From Mya arenaria (taxonomy: Eukaryota > Mollusca > Bivalvia > Myida > Myidae): a stretch of 64,000 nucleotides of DNA. The notes under the pieces were generated by a model. That model saw nothing but the letters and a program-made list of their open reading frames with translations, ran no database searches and had not been told where the DNA came from. The stretch covers positions 62,672,738 to 62,736,737 of the forward strand of contig NC_069135.1 in NCBI RefSeq assembly GCF_026914265.1, given 5' to 3'. Shown piece by piece: positions 56,540 through 64,000 of this stretch (the first letter of the stretch is position 1; each line of letters opens with the position of its first letter). Made by a program: the position numbers and the translations under genes.

Positions 56540-58150
56540 TTAGACTTGGTACAAGTGGAGTTCATTTGACTCCCCTCCGACATACAACCTCTTTGTGGAT
56601 TTATCAAGAGCAACTGCGTGTAACTTAAAGTTAAGAGATTGCGGTGAAACTCTCCGGATGTCTCCATTACTCTCCACCCTAGATACGTCACTTGTGTAGC
56701 CTTTTCTACATACGAGGATAGAACCATCATTGTCCATGCATAGACCCTGAGGAGAATCCAGTTGGTCTAACTTCACAAATAGCTTAACTTGACCGTCACT
56801 TGTTATTTCTGTAATTGATTTTTTTTCGTTGCATGATACATACATTGAGCCTGTATCAGGATCTTGTGTTGACCAGCGTGGATTGGAAACAAACTGTTCT
56901 CCTTGCTCTGTGATCTCCTTACTTAAGTCGTTGTTGATCACTCTGATTTGTTTTCCATCTCCGTCCACTTCTATAGTTTTGGCAGGAGACGTACACTGAA
57001 CTTTCAGGGTTTTGTTGAAGCATTCTACGGCGTAACAATTACCGTCTACGTCTATCTCCCGGAACGCGGTGAGGTCTGTCGCAGGAGACTTCAGGTGGAG
57101 TATTTTAGGTTGACCATGTAGTGTCACGTAGATCTCACCTTTTTCCGTAACTGACATTTGCCATGGCTGGTACTGCAATTTAACGTATGAAACAATGGTA
57201 TTCGTATCAGAATTGAATATCTTCATACTTGAATTGATGTAGTCTGTGACTAAGATAAGGTTTTCTTTTAACATTGCAATGTCTGCGATATAACATGTGT
57301 TTTCGTCACGTTCATGTTTGACATTAAAAGTCTTAACGAGAAAGGGTGCCTTGATTAAACGTGGCAGTGATGAGTACAAATCTTGTACAAAGCCATATCT
57401 GACAATACTGTCGTCTTTGCAAAGCTTTTTAACATTGTCTTCGATCGCATCTACTTCTCTTTTTGTCCCAAACACCAAGACGACGAGCTCCTTGTTCTGT
57501 TTGTTGTTTGTACATGTGTCTATATTATCAAACCATGCAGCCAGTTGGCGAAGAATACATTCGTACGAAGCAATAATAGCCTTTAACTTCTCTATATCCG
57601 CCATCTTGATTTTGTCCACTTCAGATTTGAACGTTTCTATCGCGTTTTGATAATACACATCAACGTCTTCAAGCTTCCTATTGATATTGCTTATTTTCGC
57701 TGTGTATGTGGATTGTAAACTTTTAAGTTTCCCCACAGTTGTTTTAAAGTCTTTGCTATCCATTAACTCTTGAGAATAATCATCGATGGACTTTACATCA
57801 GTGCATCTTCTATGCCCCAAAATTACACACTGGTCACAACATAATTGCTGGTGTGATTGACAGAAATATGTTATTTTCTTGTCAGTATGGAAATTACAAT
57901 AGCTTTCAGTGCAATATTGAGCTTGTTTATTTGGCTTCGTTCCTGGTAGGCTTTCTCCTCTTTTAACATGGTGTGTTTTCGTCACACGTAGTATCCTGTG
58001 CGTATCCAAACATGACTGACACAGATATTCATCACACTCCATGCAAAAACCTTCAACATTTCGTGTCCGTCCATCACTTAAGCATGGCTCACAATGTAAT
58101 TCGCCACCAGTGCTTAACACACTATCATCTGAGCTACCCACCGTCGCCAT
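56540..58150 (-). CDS. B-box / NHL-like propeller protein, copy 8 (intact, A/B mosaic)
   Basis: Open frame of 536 residues from the family's MAT at 58150. The frame allows an ATG three codons upstream, but relatives do not have it. First box: C20, C23, C36, C39, C44, C47, H51, H60/H61; B-box2: C85, H88, C97, H100, C105, C108, H113. Coiled coil at about 125-245; propeller at about 260-536 with GLCMDNDGSILVCRKG and ALDKSTKRLYVGG. A one-residue insertion (VQDLYSSLPRL where relatives have VPDKTSLLRL) follows the coiled coil. The first box (SDGRTRNVEG, HRILRVTKTHH) matches the A-flanked pseudogene at 6573, and the 5' flank is A-type; coiled coil, propeller and 3' flank are B-type. No RING. Confidence 0.92.
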   Translation of the reverse strand: MATVGSSDDSVLSTGGELHCEPCLSDGRTRNVEGFCMECDEYLCQSCLDTHRILRVTKTHHVKRGESLPGTKPNKQAQYCTESYCNFHTDKKITYFCQSHQQLCCDQCVILGHRRCTDVKSIDDYSQELMDSKDFKTTVGKLKSLQSTYTAKISNINRKLEDVDVYYQNAIETFKSEVDKIKMADIEKLKAIIASYECILRQLAAWFDNIDTCTNNKQNKELVVLVFGTKREVDAIEDNVKKLCKDDSIVRYGFVQDLYSSLPRLIKAPFLVKTFNVKHERDENTCYIADIAMLKENLILVTDYINSSMKIFNSDTNTIVSYVKLQYQPWQMSVTEKGEIYVTLHGQPKILHLKSPATDLTAFREIDVDGNCYAVECFNKTLKVQCTSPAKTIEVDGDGKQIRVINNDLSKEITEQGEQFVSNPRWSTQDPDTGSMYVSCNEKKSITEITSDGQVKLFVKLDQLDSPQGLCMDNDGSILVCRKGYTSDVSRVESNGDIRRVSPQSLNFKLHAVALDKSTKRLYVGGESNELHLYQV

Positions 58151-59997
58151 GATCTTCATTCACAAAACCCTAAAATATAACGATGACCTGTTCCATCATG
58201 TAAACGTCATTTCCTCTCTTGCATTGCTATTCCTATTGTAGATTCCAATTATTATGAACAAGTCCTCTGTTGAATTCATGAAATGCTTGTGTATTTAATT
58301 AAACATCTGCTTTTGTGAATTAATAATTAAATCAACTAATATTCCCGTATCAGGTTAAAGCATCCATAGAGAACACTATGTGCACATTCTGTTCGTACCA
58401 TGAATCATTTTCAGAAAATGGGTTTTATATTTTTAAAACCTCATATCGAGCTTATTCAGAGATATATTTTACTTCCTTGTTGTGTCCCATTGCCAATGAA
58501 CACGCAAACAGCAGCCACAGGCGTTTACATAACAAAGCCAGAGTATATACTTAACCATACAACAAAAACAATTGAAGGGGCTCATATATAAGTGTTTACA
58601 CTATTTCCGCCGCGATACATGAGTAAATATTGTCGGCAATTTACTTTGCATGTAATGAAACTCACGCATAATCAAGGTTATTTTATTTTTTAGACCAATG
58701 TTTCTAGTTTATTCGGAACCAAGCGTAGGAAATCATATGCTCTGACCTAGGATTTCAAACACAAAGGTACGTGTATAGTTATATATTTCGCTCGAATCTG
58801 ATATAATATATTTTAACGCATTTTCTGAAAATCATCGTTCGTGACACGGTGTACATTGTGCAGGATTAGCTTTACGTAAATAAATATAGCTGATAAAAGT
58901 TAAACATTGATAAAAGCATACAGGCCTGGTAATAAGATACGCTTAACTTGAAAAATGATTAAGATAACTTCCGCTATTTAGATAGATCGTACAAAGGTCG
59001 AGTGACCCAGATAAAAGACCATAAATCAATACAACGAATGTGAAATACAAATGATTGCATGTTTCGTAGTAATGTTAGATGATGGAAACTTCTTGAATTA
59101 ATGCAAAGTGAAAATACTCTTCCTTTCGGGTTCATACTATAATGCCTAACCATATTGTGATCAATAGTATCGTCTTAATAAACAAATCTGCAGTTATTTG
59201 AGTAAAATAAACCTACTGTAAAAGCGGTGAGTTATTAAATAATAATTTTCACATTAGTTCTTTTATTCTTGAAAACTTGTCACTGCTCCCCGCTAACTGA
59301 AATGCTTCCTAGCATTTCCGTAAACGCTCCAAAACGATGGTCCATCACCACGATCGAACTGGACCACGAAAACGACCCGATATGGAGTTAGCGATATCCT
59401 TTGGCCAAATGATCCAATCATTGTCTTACATACAAATCCAACATTTCCGTTTGCAAATGGTTAATGTCCAAACAAATAATAAAACATATATCTCAGTTTT
59501 AGCTCGATTGCTTAGTTTTGTGCGAATAGTTCAATGTATTTCTCCCATTACAAAAGTGTTAATTGCTCTCGACAAATGTTAAATTTAGATTTCACTGCAT
59601 TTCCAGCAATAACATTATAATTATAGCAAACTTTTTAATGGGCATCACATTGTAATTACCTCCCTTGTTGAAGACTGTCGTCTCTAGCATCATAGAAACC
59701 TTGTATTGTGGCAATATTTAGAATGCTTATTAATCATTTCTCGCTTCAAATGTCATCATAAAAATGTTTTTACGCACCTTTCAAGAAATAATGCTTCAGT
59801 CTCCTCAGAACTATTTAAAGACCGATTTGACTTTTAACATAATCTGAATCACTGCACGCATATCCATGACAACCATGAATTATCACATATCCATACGCAT
59901 TTATTGTCACTACGCACAAAAGAGTTCCAGCGAAAAATACATTTTTACTTAATTTTGTTTAACTGAGGTGGGAGAAAAAGCATCTACCATAGCCGCT
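58151..59997. other. A-type-like 5' flank, then intergenic
   Basis: 58390-58500 resembles the A-type 5' flank (CATTTTCAGAAAATGGGTTTTA, GAGATATATTTTACTTCC, CCCATTGCCAATGAACAC). 59720-59890 duplicates 45200-45370. Between them is AT-rich sequence with short unrecognised frames. No gene seen. Confidence 0.45.
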
Positions 59998-60078
59998 AGT
60001 GTAAGATAGGTTCATCGCGCAAAACCTCGTTTCCGCAAAACACCCTATGCTCGGGTCGGGATGAACCTATATTACACT
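59998..60078. repeat. Short near-palindromic element
   Basis: Two 19-nt arms, AGTGTAAGATAGGTTCATC (59998-60016) and GATGAACCTATATTACACT (60060-60078), are reverse complements with one mismatch, separated by 43 bp with a GC-rich centre (CTCGGGTCGGG). It could fold into a strong hairpin. It may be a tiny MITE; no target duplication is obvious. Confidence 0.7.
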
Positions 60079-61261
60079 CCATGGAAAATACTCCGTTTTG
60101 ACATTTTTATTAGTTTTTTACTCAGAATTAGCTGATTTTCGTATCAATGACTTCAATTCAGTCATATAAGAAACTCACAATAGAACACATCTCAATTGTT
60201 TGGAAAACTGCCGAAAAACTCGTATTTCTTAAAGCGTTAGTAATGCTTTTAGCCATAAACATTTTTGTGAACATAAATATGAACAACTGCAGATTGATCT
60301 TTTGTCATCAGTCTTGTATCAGTGGTTTTTAAACATTAACGCAAAATTTAACTCATTCCAATAAAATAAAAGTTGTTAAAACGGTCAATCTGTTAGAGTG
60401 CAGCTTTAATATCATCATAAGGTTAGAATCAGAATATGTACCATGTCGCTATGGCAACAAAAAAGGTATAAAAAATCGACAATTCAATTTAACAGGAATG
60501 TATGTTATTATCCATATCAGTTATCCATATCACTCAGAACTTCATGTCTTTCTATTTTGAATGTACTTGAAAGTCGATCTAGCATCTGTTTAATATGTCA
60601 TGTCTAAAAATAGCTCATTGAACTGCTTTTTTGTTAGTATATACATGACTTTAAATAAAGATTATGCATCTTGTATCTTGTATCATGTTATCCTTAAGTA
60701 TTACCTCAAAACCCTCTTTCAGAACCAACCCACCCCTCCCCCGGAGTGTAATTCTTATTTACATGCAATGTATTAAACAAAACAAGATTAAATGAGCTTC
60801 CAAAACAATTTATTTTAACCTCGTATGACTAGAAAAAAAGAGAGTGAAGAAATCAGTAGATACTCAACATAATTTGAGGTAACTTGAAATATCAATCATC
60901 ATACTGAAACACAAGAGTGCCGCAGAGCAAGTATCATCGCTCGCCTGTTTTTATTGTTAGTTGAAGAAGGGAAATAATTTAAAAATCAATGCCAGAGTTA
61001 TGGGCCTTGGTCTTCAGTCGTGCATGTACATATTGTCTCCTGTATCATGTGTACAAAGTTTTATTTCAATACTTTGAGTGTTAATTAAAATATGCCCAAG
61101 GAAACATTTTACGAAAGCAATGATGATAACACCAATGGTTTGACAATGTCTAAACTTTCACTTTTTGAAAAAAAAAAGAGTAAAAATTGACAGAAAAATG
61201 AAGTCATTTTGAAAGGAATGTCAGCATACTGATAAAAAATAAGCAATAAGTTTCTATTCTA

Positions 61262-61630
61262 TCATACATGCCATATCCCCCGGAGGGGGGAAAAATCCCC
61301 CGGAATTTCTTCCCATCCCCTGGTTCCCCGCCGGGGATCCATATCCCCTGGAATTAAAAAAAATATTTTTTTTTTTTTTTTCAAAACTTGCTTAAGGTTG
61401 ACAGTGGAAAGCATCAATATTTTTATGAGTGTGAAATTCCATGAAGGACCATGATGACTAAGTCCAAAAATTATTGTAATTTGAGTGTATTTCTGTATTC
61501 ATTCTTATATTATAAATGCAGATATTGCGCAAATTTTCATCGCGTAAAAATCCCCTGGTGTAATATCAAAATCCCCTGGAATTCAGACCAAAATCCCCTG
61601 GGAAGCCTCTCAGAAATATGGCATGTATGG
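61262..61630. mobile_element. 369-bp inverted-repeat (MITE-like) element with CCCCTGG motifs
   Basis: Ends TCATACATGCCATAT and the inverted ATATGGCATGTATGG, flanked by ATTCTA at 61256-61261 and 61631-61636 (candidate 6-bp target duplication). Inside are many ATCCCCCGG / ATCCCCTGG motifs at both ends, a T-rich centre and no coding frame beyond 95 codons. The paralogous site near 6033-6040 lacks the insert, so its boundaries are supported by an empty site. Superfamily not assigned. Confidence 0.75.
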
Positions 61631-61632
61631 AT

Positions 61633-62130
61633 TCTAATGTCAATAAAATGTCCGCAGTCACATGACAAAAATCAGCAAAATGTTAATAATGTCAATACAT
61701 GTCTGCAGTCATGTGATAAATCAGCAAAATGTTCATAATGTCAATAAATGTCTGCAGTCATGTGATAAATCAGCAAAATGTTAATAATGTCAATAATTGT
61801 CTGCAGTCATGTGATAAATCAGCAAAATGTTAATAATGTCAATAAATGTCTGCAGTCATGTGATAAATCAGCAAAATGTTAATAATGTCAATAAATGTCT
61901 GCAGTCATGTGATAAATCAGCAAATTGTTAATAATGTCAATAAATGTCTGCAGTTATGTGATAAATCAGCAAAATGTTCATAATGTCAATAAATGTCTGC
62001 AGTCATGTGATAAATCAGCAAAATGTTAATAATGTCAATAAATGTCTGCAGTCATGTGATAAATCAGCAAAAGGTTAATAATGTCAATAAATGTCTGCAG
62101 TCATGTGATAAATCAGCAAAATGTTCATAA
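61633..62130. repeat. 49-bp tandem array, ten units
   Basis: Ten units of about 49 bp, consensus AATGTCAATAAATGTCTGCA then GTCATGTGATAAATCAGCAAAATGTTAAT in register; the inner eight are nearly identical and the first and last are more diverged. The partner duplication at 6034-6115 has only about two units, so the array expanded after the segment was duplicated. Confidence 0.93.
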
Positions 62131-62162
62131 AGTGAATAGAATGTCCATGGTTTTTTGATTAT

Positions 62163-62272
62163 TCAAGCGACTTCTACGAGACATCTGATTGATTTCTCTA
62201 TTCCAAGTTCATTCAACATCAGCTGGAACTTCTCATCGGCATCCTCTATGAAATTCTTGTTGTCTTTTGAAA
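62163..62272 (-). CDS. Candidate second coding exon of an unrecognised gene, right copy
   Basis: Minus strand. A TTTTCAG acceptor (AG at 62273-62274) is followed by a frame reading SKDNKNFIEDADEKFQLMLN, then ELGIEKSIRCLVEVA and a stop at 62163-62165. The real exon may end earlier, at CTC followed by GTAGAA. The candidate first exon at 62841-62853 joins in phase (codon GTT across the junction), giving MENKVSKDNKNF. The segment is far better conserved with 6122-6230 than its flanks, which favours coding constraint. The DEKFQLMLNELG stretch weakly recalls formin N-termini; further exons would lie to the left and I could not find them. Confidence 0.5.
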
Positions 62273-62840
62273 CTGAAAAGTACAATATGATTTGTTTTCC
62301 CCGTAATGGTTACAGAATATAAACTGTATAAAAAGAGGAATTGGAAGAACATTCAGTGTAAAATTGTACTATATTTCACCAAGTGAGCACCAATAGCTAT
62401 ATTTCATGAGTGAAATATTAACTTTTGGTATGCACAAGGTGAAAGATATTGTGATCTTCCACTGAAACAGACAATGATTATTTCTGTACCATAACCGACG
62501 TCGCCATCATGAAATAGTCATTTAATATTTTCGAAATTTAACTAGAGTAATAATTGTCCAAATATTGTGATGTTACTTAATTGAGAAATCGTTGAAAATG
62601 GCTGATTATATTATAGCGACGTATTATGTATTTAGCGCTGTAAATTGGCACATAAGTGTTTATGACATAAATAGAAACTCACGTTCATAAGATAATATAA
62701 GCATACAAATGATTTTAAACATGGGGACATACATGGGTTTTTTGCTGATGATGCGATAGTTAAATACCTTATTTCTAAGAAAAAAGGAAAAAAAGCTACT
62801 GCGGAAAATGTGATGGTTTATTAACATAAAAAATTATTAC

Positions 62841-62853
62841 CTTTGTTTTCCAT
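62841..62853 (-). CDS. Candidate first coding exon, right copy
   Basis: Minus strand: ATG GAA AAC AAA G with a GTAATA donor (GT at 62839-62840). It splices in phase to 62272. The intron would be about 570 bp. The partner copy at 6528-6540 keeps ATG, length, phase and donor while two of four codons differ. Too short to be certain of by itself. Confidence 0.4.
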
Positions 62854-64000
62854 GCAAGAACATAATGAAAAAAGTGATTAGACTTACAAATGGTTATTTA
62901 AAACAAACTATCATCAAAATGTGAATGGCAAGCTTCAGCATTGTAGGAACTTGACATTACATATTTGTAAACTCACAATTTTCTATTTTTCCATTCAAAG
63001 TGACCTTCTTTATCCACATTCTAAAATCATTTCTTTCTATATTTTTTTGAATCCTTCCTTCTTGGTCATAATGTGATATCTTTTGAAACAAAGAAATTGG
63101 CTGAAAATATTTCGCAAGGCATATTAAGATTTATACATTTAAATTTTAATTCCATTTCTGACACTCGCTAAAGTACCAATTTAAATTTATGATCTTTCAT
63201 ACTATATAATGTTGTACGAGCATTGCCAAGATGTCCCCCCGGTTCAAAACAGGGAAGTGATTTTTATAAGTTAATTGCTTTTACGTCCAGGCTTAAGACA
63301 GCTCACCTGGTGCATGAATGTCGAGGCACAGATGTATCTCGGGAACGACTGTGCTTCTTCCTTGTATCTTTACCCCCCAGCCCAGTACAACCGTACTGAA
63401 ACATCAAACAACTCCATTATCAACGACAGTGTAGACTTCTTTGTGCACATAATGGGAATAGGGTCTTAGAATATAATAAAATCATAGTTACAATGAATGA
63501 CTGCCTCCCTTGACGATTTTTTTTCCTGAAGCACAAGTTTATGTGTCACCTTTTAGCCAAACATAAATTGCTCACTGTGTTTAAAATGTCATTTGTTTCA
63601 ATGTTAAACGTCATCTGTCTGTCAGTTTTTTTGTCGTTGAAGCTTAAAAAAGTGGAAAAAGTATCTATACAAACATCATACAAAAACTAAATTTAAAAAT
63701 ATATTATAAACCATAAACAGTTTTAGCTATAGTTGTTTATAAATCTGGAAGCGTTAAGTTTACATTGCTGGTAAGCTTGTCCAAGCACCTGCTGTATATT
63801 TCTTAGCTTTAAGTTGAGCTTAATTTCAACCTATTCATTTTTCAATGATTGTGAAAAAGCTATTAAGCATGATATTAATCACTTTAAATTGCACGATGTT
63901 ACGTGAGTGGGGTCCTGTAATGTTGGGAAAACGGTAAACTGATTAAGACCACACACCAAACTCACATGCACCTAGGCCAGGAATTAAACCCGGGATTCTT
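62854..64000. other. Intergenic, with one unassigned plus-strand frame
   Basis: A 64-codon plus-strand frame at 63275-63469 begins LRPGLRQLTWCMNVEAQMYL and contains potential N-glycosylation sites (NRT, NNS, NDS). The CM...QMYLGND stretch is loosely reminiscent of the acyltransferase-3 (NRF-6-like) motif, but the match is too weak to call. The rest is AT-rich with no gene seen. Confidence 0.3.

Larger units (their letters stand above)
60110..62160. repeat. Segmental duplication, right copy (partner 4950-6120)
   Basis: Counterpart of the left copy, grown by two insertions: the 369-bp element at 61262-61630 and the 49-bp tandem array at 61633-62130. Outside these the two copies align block by block, with scattered substitutions and small indels. 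Confidence 0.8.

Noticed and set aside
63275-63469. Exon of an acyltransferase-3 (NRF-6-like) gene
   Set aside because: Only a loose similarity around CMNVEAQMYLGND; no neighbouring exons or membrane segments support it.

Overview
This is AT-rich, repeat-laden eukaryotic DNA. Its genic content is one locally amplified family of single-exon, minus-strand genes. Each encodes about 533-536 residues: a B-box1-like zinc-binding module, a B-box2, a coiled coil and a C-terminal NHL-like beta-propeller, with no RING finger. Expansions of B-box/NHL genes, together with tRNA-like repeats, hAT-type elements and minisatellites, fit a bivalve mollusc, probably heterodont. That is an inference from family resemblance; nothing in the window proves the species.

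Four copies are open from start to stop (1585-3186, 10749-12347, 46387-47991, 56540-58150). One is full length apart from two in-frame nonsense codons (20002-21606). Others are pseudogenes: 25758-27286 (one nonsense codon and a C-terminal deletion), 37850-40413 (split by a hAT-like element), about 29880-31510 (heavily decayed) and 6573-7218 (N-terminal piece). Three short propeller fragments lie at 9120-9665, 23688-23780 and 55079-55612. At 15290-16460 both flanks of a copy survive but the gene is missing.

The copies sit in a repeated segment. Read left to right, its order is: C2H2 zinc-finger exon relic, simple repeat, A-type 3' flank, A-type gene, A-type 5' flank, 40-bp minisatellite, propeller fragment, a block of shared spacer, tRNA-like array, B-type gene, B-type 5' flank, 20-bp repeat seed. 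The segment is seen best at 17450-28270 and 44560-59000, and in part at 1-4170, 6573-14393, 15290-17050, 29250-33100 and 35330-41810. Genes 1585-3186 and 56540-58150 look like opposite A/B mosaics, which suggests unequal exchange between copies.

On top of this lie two inverted ~1-kb hAT-like nonautonomous elements with perfect 8-bp target duplications (276-1268, 39308-40285), four copies of an unclassified ~160-bp repeat, a 369-bp inverted-repeat element (61262-61630), a 79-bp near-palindrome (59998-60078) and several satellite arrays. A separate duplication pairs 4950-6540 with 60110-62860. It carries a conserved two-exon candidate start of an unrelated minus-strand gene. The rest is intergenic sequence in which I see no gene.
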